23,032 nt of DNA from Chloroflexota bacterium (GTDB lineage Bacteria > Chloroflexota > Anaerolineae > Aggregatilineales > UBA3940), in assembly GCA_010092775.1 (NCBI GenBank), contig JAADYZ010000082.1:1-23032 (forward strand), in the 5' to 3' direction. The notes below the pieces were generated by a model. The model ran no database searches, had not been told where the DNA came from, and saw nothing but the letters and a program-made list of their open reading frames with translations. The position numbers and the translations under genes were made by a program. This document shows, piece by piece, positions 1 through 8,400 of the stretch (positions within the stretch are counted from its first letter, which is position 1; every line of letters starts with the position of its first letter).

Positions 1-409
1 CATTGGTGTGGGCATGATGCTCGTTGTGGCGCTCGCGCCAGGACGAGATGGATGAGCCGAGGATGACGTTTCCGTAGATCAAGCCCACCAATTCGTTGGC
101 GCGTGGCTTGGGAAAGACCTGGCGGTGGCCTGTATCGTGCATCATGAAGCCGGCACGCACGAAGCCGATCACAAAGAATGGGACGGACAGTAATTGCAGA
201 CCAAAATTCGAAAAGCCAATGAGCATGGCGGTTGCCACGGCGATCATGACAAAGGGCTCAATGAATTTGAGCAGATAACGCTTGGGGTCTTTCTCAAGCA
301 GACCACGCGAGCGGAGCAGCCGCTTTAGTTCGGCGAAGTCTTTAGAATAGCTTTCGCGCGGCTGGGCGATAGCGTCTACGTCTGCGGCGGTATAAGTTGG
401 GTTCGCCAT
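1..409 (-). CDS. Membrane fatty acid desaturase, N-terminal part, cut by window edge
   Basis: This is the N-terminal 136 residues of an integral-membrane fatty acid desaturase, a di-iron enzyme that introduces a double bond into acyl chains. The first His box HDTGH is at residues 91-95 and the second, HNEHH, at 128-132, as in FA_desaturase family members of the acyl-lipid/acyl-CoA type. Two hydrophobic stretches (about 50-68 and 70-90) precede the first box. The third His box lies beyond the window, so completeness cannot be judged. The ATG at 409 is preceded by GAGGAG with an 8-base spacer, which fixes the start. It is transcribed away from the signalling operon that begins near 783. Substrate and regiospecificity cannot be read from this fragment. 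Confidence 0.9.
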   Translation of the reverse strand, partial: MANPTYTAADVDAIAQPRESYSKDFAELKRLLRSRGLLEKDPKRYLLKFIEPFVMIAVATAMLIGFSNFGLQLLSVPFFVIGFVRAGFMMHDTGHRQVFPKPRANELVGLIYGNVILGSSISSWRERHNEHHAHTN

Positions 410-696
410 CGGGTTGGCTCCTCATCTGGTGGACGACCGGATTATGCGATGTTTGTGGTTGGGCCGAGCCTCTACCATATATACGTTCAACTCATCTCAA
501 CGTTGTAGAATTGCCCGAGTGACCTGAATTTCAATTCGACATATTACCCAGCGCACATACGTAGCCTCCACTATAACCTGCTTACCACAACTTCTCAAGC
601 ATCGGAAGCTTAGGGCTGGCTCTGCCAGAGGGTGTCACAATGGTGTTACAGTCCGAGCCGAGAGCTTGCCGCCGCCGTCAGCGCTTGGAAAGCACA

Positions 697-725
697 TTGG
701 CGGGTCCATAGGCCAGAAGTATAAT
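697..725 (+). promoter_or_regulatory. Sigma-70 type promoter for the receiver/sensor operon
   Basis: TTGGCG (697-702) and a perfect TATAAT (720-725) are separated by 17 bases, the ideal spacing. This predicts a transcript start near 732 and supports translation starting at the ATG at 783 rather than at the in-frame TTG at 666, which would lie upstream of the promoter. The rest of the 410-782 gap holds no gene that I can see. It should also carry the leftward desaturase promoter, which I could not place with confidence. Confidence 0.6.
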
Positions 726-782
726 CGGAGTAACTCCTGGGCAACGGCACGCACAGGTTTCCCAACAGGCGGACAATACGGC

Positions 783-1160
783 ATGGATCAACCAGCAGAT
801 GTACTTGTGATTGATGATGAAGAGGATGCACGACTCATCGTTAAGTTGGCCCTGGAGAAAGCGATGGGCTTGACGGTTGAAGAAGCTTTCAATGGCGAAG
901 AAGGGCTAGAGATTGTACGCGCACGTCCGCCGCGCTTGATCATTCTCGATCTCACCATGCCTGGTATGAACGGGGCCGAGTTTTTGGCCCAACTGCGCAG
1001 CGAACCAGACATTGCACACATCCCGGTGATTGTGTTCACAGCGCGCTTCATCACAGAGGAGCTGGCCGATCAGATTGGTGTGCCCTCTTACGCTATCCTC
1101 AGAAAAGGAAGTCTGCGCGTTGAGCAACTGCGCAGCGTCGTACAAGATATACTAGCATAG
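783..1160 (+). CDS. Stand-alone response regulator receiver domain protein
   Basis: A 125-residue protein that is a single CheY-like receiver with no output domain. The acidic pair is D11/D12, the phospho-acceptor is D56 in LDLTMPG, the switch Thr is T86 in VFTA, and the conserved Lys is K108 in LRKGS. The Lys is followed by Gly instead of the usual Pro. The ATG at 783 was chosen because a consensus promoter lies at 697-725, downstream of the alternative TTG. The next gene, a binding lipoprotein, follows after 39 bases on the same strand, and then a histidine kinase, so this is probably the first gene of that operon. It may relay phosphate or act by protein-protein contact; the partner is unknown. 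Confidence 0.88.
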   Translation: MDQPADVLVIDDEEDARLIVKLALEKAMGLTVEEAFNGEEGLEIVRARPPRLIILDLTMPGMNGAEFLAQLRSEPDIAHIPVIVFTARFITEELADQIGVPSYAILRKGSLRVEQLRSVVQDILA

Positions 1161-1199
1161 CGGCCCCATTCAACGGGGTGCATCTGAAAGGGCGGTAGG

Positions 1200-2231
1200 A
1201 TGACTCATTTGCGCAGCATAGTCAGCAGAGTGAGGGGCCTCCATCTGCACCTCGTGGCTTCGGCCCTGTTGAGCACAGTGGTTTTGTCGGGCTGTGCGAT
1301 GTCCTCACAGGCGACAGACGACCCCTTCTTGATTGGCGCACTCGGCCCCACCGACGTCATCGTCGATGTGATGGACGGCTTCAGGGCGCACATGGAAGAA
1401 CGCGGCTTAGTCGAAGGCGAGCATGTCAACTACATCGTGTTCGAGGCTGAAGCCATCGATCAGCTCAGCTTCGAAGAACCGATCAACGACATGCTCAACC
1501 AGGGTGTTGATCTGCTCGTCACGGTGGATGTCTTCGCGACACGGGCCGCCCAGGAATTCACGCTTGACAGTGGGGTGCCCGTCCTGTTTACTGCCGCCGA
1601 TCCATTGAATATGGGCATTGTGAGCGACTTGACGCAGCCAGGGGGCTTTGCAACCGGCATTGCCACGCGTGACCCTCACAACCGCCGCCTCGAATTGTTC
1701 AATCAATTGGTCCCCGAGGCCGAGACTGTCAACGTAATCTTCCTGACCGGGCTTTTCTCCACGCAGGAGATTCTACCGCTGCGGAGCACGGCTGAAGGCC
1801 TGGGAATAGCCCTGCTTGAACGACCGATTACCAACCCCAACGCCGCTACCGAGCGCCTGCTGGAACAAATCCCACCGGAAGCGGATGCGATCTTCCTGGT
1901 ACCTAATATGCACCGTAACTGGTCCGGCAATCTAGCAGAAGCCGCACAGCAAGCTGGCATTCCCTTGATCGTTAACAATGCCTCTTTGGCAAGCGAGGAC
2001 GCCTTCATGAGCTACGCCATCAGCTTCCCCGCTTTGGGCCGGCAGCTCGGGCGCATGGCGGAACAGGTCTTGGTCAACGGCGTTGATCCAGGGTCCTTGC
2101 CAGATGAAACAGCAGAGTATTTCCTGGTCGTCAATGTGGCGATCGGCGATGAACTGGGCCTGGAGCTATCGCCCCGCGTGCTGCGTCAGGCAGACATTTT
2201 GATCTATCCGGACGAGGTAATCACACAATGA
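1200..2231 (+). CDS. ABC-type substrate-binding lipoprotein (ABC_sub_bind family), probable sensor partner
   Basis: A 343-residue extracytoplasmic solute-binding protein. Basic residues and a hydrophobic stretch lead to a lipobox LSGC with the lipidated Cys at residue 32, so it should be anchored outside the membrane. The mature part resembles the ABC_sub_bind type I periplasmic-binding fold (two Rossmann-like lobes; for example 'GVDLLVTVDVFATRAAQE' followed later by 'PVLFTAADP'). A ribosome site AGGG lies 7 bases before the ATG. The last codons overlap the start of the Cache histidine kinase (ATGA at 2228-2231). No permease or ATPase gene is nearby. From this I infer that it presents its ligand to the kinase rather than feeding a transporter. 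Ligand unknown. Confidence 0.82.
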   Translation: MTHLRSIVSRVRGLHLHLVASALLSTVVLSGCAMSSQATDDPFLIGALGPTDVIVDVMDGFRAHMEERGLVEGEHVNYIVFEAEAIDQLSFEEPINDMLNQGVDLLVTVDVFATRAAQEFTLDSGVPVLFTAADPLNMGIVSDLTQPGGFATGIATRDPHNRRLELFNQLVPEAETVNVIFLTGLFSTQEILPLRSTAEGLGIALLERPITNPNAATERLLEQIPPEADAIFLVPNMHRNWSGNLAEAAQQAGIPLIVNNASLASEDAFMSYAISFPALGRQLGRMAEQVLVNGVDPGSLPDETAEYFLVVNVAIGDELGLELSPRVLRQADILIYPDEVITQ

Positions 2232-4039
2232 ACCAATCGCTCCGCAGCCGTCTCACAGGCATTTTTCTATTGGTGGCGGTGATACCGCTCCTCATCGCTA
2301 GCATTGCCATCAACGTGATTTCGTTTCAGGCACAGCAGACCAACGCGATCACCGAGCAAGATCAGTTGGCGACCACCGTTGCGCAGCAGATCAACCGGAT
2401 CATCGAAGAAAATGGTGAAAACCTTGAGGAAACCACCCGGCTGCTGGCGATCGAGCAACAGCCTGTGGAGGAGCAAGAGGCCATCCTTGGGTCGCTGTTG
2501 ACTTATGAGAACGCCTTTGAAGAAATCGCCCTGGTTACGGCTGAGGGGCAAGAGCTGGCCCGGGTGTCTCGGCAAGCGGCAGTAGTCGATGATCTTCGGT
2601 CACGATCTGATGACAGCGCCTTCCGTTCTGTTTTGGACCGGCGCGATACGATCGTTGGCGAAGTAGAGTTTGATGACAACACTGGCGAGCCCCTCGTGAC
2701 GATTTCGACCCCGGTGCGCGACCTGCGGACGGGCGAGATCACCCACGTTTTGATGGGGGACTTGCGGATCAAGATTATTTGGGACCTGATCGCGGGCCTG
2801 GACATCGGGGAGAACGACCTCGTTTACGTGCTTGATGCCACCGATCAGGTGGTGGCTCACCCGGACCCCTCCGTCGTGCTCGCCGACACCCGGTTCGCTT
2901 TCCCTGAAGCCGTCTCGATTGGACAGGGTCTCAACGGCGAGCGCGTGGTGTTTGGTCACGAAGAGATTACAGCCGGTGATCAGACCTTCCAGGTGGTCGC
3001 AGAAACACCCACCCGGCAAGCGCTGGCAGAGGCCAACACCAACATCGTGATTGCGGCGGTCATCACGCTGGGCGCTCTCGCGGTTGCGTTCCTGGCAGGT
3101 ATATTCGTCTCCCGCCAGATTAGTGAGCCGGTCACTGAGCTGGCCGATGCTGCCTACGCCTTCTCCCAGGGCGATTTGCATCGACGGGTGAGCGTCAATA
3201 CGCAGGACGAAATCGGAGCCCTGGCAACAACCTTCAATGCGATGGCGGGACGCCTGCAAGAGACGTTGGAGGCGGAACGCGTCGCCCGCCGTGAAGCAGA
3301 GGATGCCAACCGCGCCAAGGACCTCTTTCTGGCCACGATGTCGCACGAGCTGCGCACCCCGCTCAACGCGATCCTCGGCTTCCTCGGTTTGATGGCCTTC
3401 AGCGAACAGCTCGATGAAGACAACCTCCACATGGCCGAGCGCTCGATCTCAAACGCGGAGCGCCTGCTCAGCCTGATCAACAACATCCTGGATCTCTCTC
3501 GCTTATCCGTCGGGCGTTTGCAGATCACACCAGTCGAGATGTCTCCGAAGCAAATGGCTCGCCAGATTCAGTCGGACATGGGGCTGCGCTTTAAGGAAAA
3601 AGGCCTCAACTTCGTCGTTCAGATCGACCAGACGCTGCCAGATCAAGTCATCCACGATGAAGAACGGATCGTACAGATTGCGACGAATCTGGTTGGCAAT
3701 GCACTTAAGTTCACCGATGAAGGCGAGATCCGCATGAGCCTCAAACGGCGCGATGATCGCATGGTGCTGGAAGTCGCAGACACCGGGATCGGAATTCCAC
3801 ACGCCAAGCAAGCGCTGATCTTCGATGAATTTGTCCAGGCTGACAACTCGTCGACGCGCAAACATGGCGGCGCAGGGCTGGGTCTCTCGATCGTCAAACG
3901 CTTGACCGTCCTGATGGATGGCACCATCGAGTTGCGCAGCGAACCAGGTGTTGGCAGCACCTTCACCGTCGAGTTACCTTTAGAGTTGAAGCGGGCCAGT
4001 GCTGATGAAGCGCGGCAAGCAGCGAGCGAAGGAGCATAG
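2228..4039 (+). CDS. Cache-HAMP sensor histidine kinase
   Basis: A 603-residue membrane sensor kinase. The order is TM1 (about 10-32); an extracytoplasmic dCache-like sensor domain (about 35-270) containing the stretch VYVLDATDQVVAHPDPS; TM2 (about 273-295); HAMP (about 296-350); a short coiled coil; HisKA with the phospho-acceptor H373 in MSHELRTPLNAIL; and HATPase_c with N491 in the N box, D518 in DTGIGIP and GGAGLGLSIVKR as G2. All catalytic motifs are intact and there is no C-terminal receiver. It is translationally coupled to the upstream binding lipoprotein (4-base overlap) and followed after 6 bases by a receiver gene. The context points to a binding-protein-assisted sensor comparable in logic to LuxP/LuxQ or TorT/TorS, though no homology to those is claimed. 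Confidence 0.93.
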   Translation: MNQSLRSRLTGIFLLVAVIPLLIASIAINVISFQAQQTNAITEQDQLATTVAQQINRIIEENGENLEETTRLLAIEQQPVEEQEAILGSLLTYENAFEEIALVTAEGQELARVSRQAAVVDDLRSRSDDSAFRSVLDRRDTIVGEVEFDDNTGEPLVTISTPVRDLRTGEITHVLMGDLRIKIIWDLIAGLDIGENDLVYVLDATDQVVAHPDPSVVLADTRFAFPEAVSIGQGLNGERVVFGHEEITAGDQTFQVVAETPTRQALAEANTNIVIAAVITLGALAVAFLAGIFVSRQISEPVTELADAAYAFSQGDLHRRVSVNTQDEIGALATTFNAMAGRLQETLEAERVARREAEDANRAKDLFLATMSHELRTPLNAILGFLGLMAFSEQLDEDNLHMAERSISNAERLLSLINNILDLSRLSVGRLQITPVEMSPKQMARQIQSDMGLRFKEKGLNFVVQIDQTLPDQVIHDEERIVQIATNLVGNALKFTDEGEIRMSLKRRDDRMVLEVADTGIGIPHAKQALIFDEFVQADNSSTRKHGGAGLGLSIVKRLTVLMDGTIELRSEPGVGSTFTVELPLELKRASADEARQAASEGA

Positions 4040-4045
4040 GGTGTC

Positions 4046-4468
4046 ATGGCTGTGATCAAGGATCGTTTTAAGGATTGGGATATTCTGGTGGTAGAGGACG
4101 AACCGGACAGCATGGAAGTCGCGATGCGCTGGCTTAAGCTGGCCGGGGCGAACGTTTTCACCGCCCCCAACGGGCAGGACGGGCTGAAGATTGCCCTTGA
4201 CAAGAAACCAATCCTCATCATTTCTGACCTGACGATGCCCGTCATGGACGGCTGGGAGATGCTGTATGAGATCAAGCAAGAGCCGACTATCAAAGATACT
4301 CCGGTCATCGCGTTAACGGCGCACGCCCTGCAAAGCATCAAGTTGCAGGCCAAGGAAGCTGGCTTCGTCGCCCACATCTCAAAGCCGCTCAACCCCACCA
4401 AATTCATTGATCAGATCGTGGAAATCGTCAAAGAGGTCCCTGAGCTAGCCGCTCGCCTGGACAAATAG
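4046..4468 (+). CDS. Stand-alone response regulator receiver domain protein
   Basis: A 140-residue single-domain receiver. The acidic pocket is E17/D18, the phospho-acceptor is D61 in ISDLTMPVMDG, the switch is T91 in ALTAH, and the Lys is K113 in SKPLNP. It lacks an output domain and has about 15 extra C-terminal residues. It starts 6 bases after the kinase stop and is followed by another receiver 15 bases downstream, so all are probably one transcript. The SKPLNP loop and the short C-terminus are typical of receivers that act in phosphorelays (CheY/DivK-like). It is the most obvious first phosphate acceptor from the upstream kinase, but this is inference from adjacency. Confidence 0.9.
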   Translation: MAVIKDRFKDWDILVVEDEPDSMEVAMRWLKLAGANVFTAPNGQDGLKIALDKKPILIISDLTMPVMDGWEMLYEIKQEPTIKDTPVIALTAHALQSIKLQAKEAGFVAHISKPLNPTKFIDQIVEIVKEVPELAARLDK

Positions 4469-4483
4469 CACAGGAGCTTGAGC

Positions 4484-4861
4484 ATGGCCTTTGCCTACCC
4501 CATATTGGTTGTTGAAGATGAGCCCGATGGTCGTGAGTTGGTGTCGCGCATTCTAAAGGTGGCGGCGGTTCAGGTTGAGTTGGCCGAAGATGGCGAACAG
4601 GCCTGGGATATGCTGCAAACCGCAATGTACAGTGCCGCCGTGATTGACCTGGCCTTACCAGGCATGGACGGGATGCAACTCCTGGGTTACATCCGTGACG
4701 ATCCGCGCCTGGCCCACCTACCCTGCGTGGCGATCACCGCTTATCATACGCCAGAACTCAAGCAGAGGGCGCTTCAGCAAGGCTTCGACGGCTACTTCCC
4801 CAAGCCGCTGGACCGCACCATCTTCTTGAACGCACTCAATTCGATCGTCGAGCCAGACTAA
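4484..4861 (+). CDS. Stand-alone response regulator receiver domain protein, last gene of sensor operon
   Basis: A 125-residue single receiver. The acidic residues are E11/D12, the phospho-acceptor is D55 in VIDLALPGMDG, the switch is T85 in AITAY, and the Lys is K107 in PKPLD. A TTG two codons upstream (4478) is possible, but AGGAG at 4472-4476 leaves only 1 base before it and 7 bases before the ATG at 4484, so the ATG is preferred. Its TAA stop overlaps the stop of the convergent unknown gene on the other strand, and there is no room for an intrinsic terminator between them. Like the other two receivers of this operon it lacks any output domain. Confidence 0.9.
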   Translation: MAFAYPILVVEDEPDGRELVSRILKVAAVQVELAEDGEQAWDMLQTAMYSAAVIDLALPGMDGMQLLGYIRDDPRLAHLPCVAITAYHTPELKQRALQQGFDGYFPKPLDRTIFLNALNSIVEPD

Positions 4862-5397
4862 ACCAGCGCATAGGCGGCTATATCCATCGTCCACCAATAG
4901 AGATCGATCATCTCTTCATCGGGCAGCCGAAACCCGGTGTAAGCGTTGATCGCCATCAAGGCGTCATAATGGCTCATGTGCTGCCAGGTGGAGGTCTTGT
5001 TGTACCAGAGCAGGGGTTCGTTGATATAAACCCGGATTTCTTCACTTAAGGCCCGATCGATCCCTACAGCGGCCAGCCGCGCGAAAGTCTCCTCCTCTGC
5101 ATCAAAATCATAAGTGGTATCGAGGAAGGCAGTCAGCAATTCCGCCCAGACATCATAATGTGCGACGTCTGGGATGCTGTGTGCCTGCGCGGCCTGGCTC
5201 AGGCGCTGCGTATGGGTCGGATGGACGAAGAGCACTTCGCCATCATAGGTGACGATTTCGGGTGGCATCTTGGTCGAGTCGATCTCGCGAATATCCAGAT
5301 ACAGCAGCAGGCCGGTGGGATGGACGCTTGCACCCCGAAAGGGATAGTCCGAGAAGAAGATGCCGTCGTCTTCAAAACGGATCTGATCGATCGACAT
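4858..5397 (-). CDS. Protein of unknown function, partner of the large STAND kinase
   Basis: A 179-residue soluble acidic protein that I do not recognise. No signal peptide, membrane segment or catalytic motif is visible. The N-terminal half (MSIDQIRFEDDGIFF...) looks like a beta-rich domain; the C-terminal half is helical and rich in Trp/Tyr (WYNKTSTWQHM, LYWWTMDIAAY). The ATG at 5397 is chosen because it lies 4 bases after the stop of the kinase-ATPase-TPR gene. An upstream in-frame start at 5451 would overlap that gene by 50 bases and adds nothing that looks conserved. The tight spacing implies co-translation with the kinase, so it may be its substrate, adaptor or sensor. Its stop overlaps the receiver gene on the other strand. 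Confidence 0.72.
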   Translation of the reverse strand: MSIDQIRFEDDGIFFSDYPFRGASVHPTGLLLYLDIREIDSTKMPPEIVTYDGEVLFVHPTHTQRLSQAAQAHSIPDVAHYDVWAELLTAFLDTTYDFDAEEETFARLAAVGIDRALSEEIRVYINEPLLWYNKTSTWQHMSHYDALMAINAYTGFRLPDEEMIDLYWWTMDIAAYALV

Positions 5398-5401
5398 GCT
5401 A

Positions 5402-8400
5402 TCAAGACACCATCTGTTCAACGATCTGCTCGAGTTTGGCTGACTGCCCACGCTGGCAGGCCGCCTCGAACTGCTGCTGATCTATGCCCCCCTTCAGTTC
5501 CTCGCGCAGGCGCCGCGCCAAGACCCGATGATAGGCGGGCGCAGCCAGATGCTGCTCAATCAGGCTGGCCAACTCAACCGCTCGCACACTGTCGCCGAAG
5601 TCTTTCTCATAGCGGGTGATGAAGCAGAGGGCGCCCAACTGCATTTGTGGTGAGCGCGCCTGGGTAGAGAGCTTGAGCGCCGAGCGCAGCCGTTCAAGCG
5701 CTTCGGGGGCGTTGGATTGTTCCAGTGCGAGGGCGCCTAGCTGCATTTCCGCGTCAGCGACAATCCAATCGTCGCCAACCTGTTGGCCAATCCGGTGGGC
5801 TTCTTTCAGCACTTCTTCAGCCTGGCCGAAGTGGCCCTGCATCCAGAGCACCTCCCCGAGGAAGACCATCGCCAGCGCTTGTAAGAAAGCGTCGTTGATC
5901 GCGCGCGCCACATTGAGCGCATCGTCCAGGCGAACGCGCGCATCGTCGAGTCTTTCCTCGCGCAGCAGCGTGGCACCGAGATTGGTCAGCGAGCGCACAA
6001 TGAGACCGGGGTCGCCCACCTCCTGGGAGATCGTTAACGCCTCCTCAATCAAACGCTCTGCCTCATCATAACGCCCTTCTTCACGCGCCAAGACGCCAAG
6101 ATCATTCAGCGATCTGGCGACAGCGGGAGGATTGCCAGCAGCCCGGCGCAGTTCTAGGGCTTCCTGATAGGTGCCCCGCATCTCCTCGCGGCTGTCTGGG
6201 CGCATCACCAGGAAGTTAGCCAGTTGGGTGAGCGCATCGGCTGTGCCCATCGCATCACCAAGTTTGCGGTAAGTCTCCAGGCTTGCTTCGGTCAGAGAGA
6301 TCGCCTGATCAACATCGCCCAGCCACCAGCAGACATTGCCCAGCTTGCCGGTGGCGTCGGCCACGCCATTGCGATCGCCAATCTCACGATAGAGGGCCAG
6401 AGCATCGCGGAAGCGGGCCGCAGCCACGTCGTGTTTTCCTTGCTGATGGGCAATCAACCCAAGGTTGACCCGCGTGAAGGCCATCCCTCGGCGTGTGTCC
6501 AGGCTGGTGAACATGTCGTTGGCTTTGTGGAAGTACTCCTCGGCCGTTTCATAGTCGCCCAAGGCTCGATAGACCTCGCCCTCATTATTGTATTCGTAGG
6601 CCACTGCGTAGAGGTTGCCCTCACTGCGCGACGCCTCCAAACTGCGATCCATCACCGAGAGGGCCTTCTCATACTCCCCGACCATGAAGTACATATAGCC
6701 CAGATTGGCCAGGGCAAAGCCTTTGCCTTCTATAGTGCCCTGCTTCTCCAGCAGGTCGGTCCCGCGCTCCGCATAGGCCAGTGCTTCAGAGAGATCGCCC
6801 AGCGCATAAAGTGCGTAGGAGAGATAGTTGGCGACTTCGGAGATCAAAAACTCATTGTTCAGCTCCTCAGCACGCGGTAACACGTCACGCAGCATCGCGA
6901 TCGATTCGTCATAACGGCCGAGCCGCTGGTAAACGGTCGAGACACGTGTCTGGATGAGCAGGAGCAAGACTTCGTCGCTGCCGTCTTCTTCCACCGCTTG
7001 CTTGATACGTGTCAGGACGTCAAGCCCCTCTTCGGCCATGCTGCTGGCCTCATAGAAGCTTAGCAGGGGGTCGATCAGGATACGCAGTCTGTCGATCTGC
7101 CCCGTGTTGATGCCATGATCGAGCGCAATGCGAATATTGTCATAGTCTTCACCAATTCTGCGCTGAAGGTCTGTATTGCCAGCATGCTTGTACTCGTCCA
7201 GCAGCTTGATGATCAGGTCGAAGTAGTAGTCGCAATGCGCGTCCCGCAGAGGTTCGGCAGCACCGCCGTTCTGCGCGAGGTTCTCCTCTGCATACTGGCG
7301 AATCTGTTGGTGAACGCGGAAGCGTCCGTCAGGCTCGCGGTGCAGCAGCGATTTGTCAGTTAACCCCATCAGGTCAAGAAGGCTGGCCGAGGCGATGTGT
7401 TTGGCTGCATCGCGCGTGAAACCACCCCGAAATACCGAAAGGCGCATTAGAACGTCGCGTTCGCTTTCGGTCATCAGCTTCCAGGAATAGTCGAAGACGG
7501 CGCGCATACTCCGATGCCGCTCTGGGACATCGCGCATGGTGGTCTCGAGAAAGTCAAGGCTGTCACTGAGCTCCTCCGCGATCTCGTTGGGATCGAGCAC
7601 CCGCACCCAGGCGGCGGCCAGCTCCAGACCGAGCGGCATACCCGCGACAAGATTGCTGATTTTCACGACGGCATCCCGATGCTCCGCCGCCAGTTCGTAG
7701 CCGGGCTGGGCACGCCGCGCATAGCTGATGAAGAGCTGCACAGACTCATAACGCTCAAAGTCCTCATCTTGCGCGTGCCGTGGCACGTCCATCCCAATCA
7801 CCTCAAAGGTGCATTCGGAGGCCAGGTTCAGGCGTGTCCGCGAGGTGACCAGCAAGGTCACATTGGGAGCCTCATCCAGGATACGCGTGACGAACTCCAC
7901 TCCGCCCATGACGTGCTCAAAATTGTCGAGCACCAGCAGCAGGTTTTTCTCACTAAGATAATCAAGGACCTGGGCCACCTGATCACCGGCAGCAGGCGTG
8001 AAATCGAGGGCTTCGGCAATGGCACTGGGGATCAGATCAGCCGAAGGGAGCGGAGCCAAGCCCACAAAGTAAACGCCATCTGCCTTGCGGCCCACGAACT
8101 GGCGCGCAATCTCAATGGAGAGGCGGGTTTTGCCCATGCCGCCCGGCCCCATCACGGTAACCAGGCGGCACTCATCACTGAGCATCTCAGGAACGCGCTG
8201 CATGGCAAACTGCCGCCCGATGAAAGGGGTCGTCTGCGCAGGGAGATTGTGCTGGCTGTCGCTGGTGCCACGTGGCGTGGACGCGAAGCGCTTTCGATCG
8301 ATCAGCGGGGTGATCTCGATGGCGTTGGTGGAGCGCAAGCTGGGCTGCACCCCCTTCATGATGGCCTCAAGCTCGGCGCCTACCAGGCGCACCGAGGAAA

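Noticed and set aside
666..782. Upstream extension of the first receiver from a TTG at 666
   Set aside because: The consensus promoter at 697-725 lies inside it and the receiver fold begins just after the ATG at 783.
2600..3430. Long minus-strand open frame opposite the Cache histidine kinase
   Set aside because: Antisense to clearly conserved kinase sequence; no domain or ribosome site.
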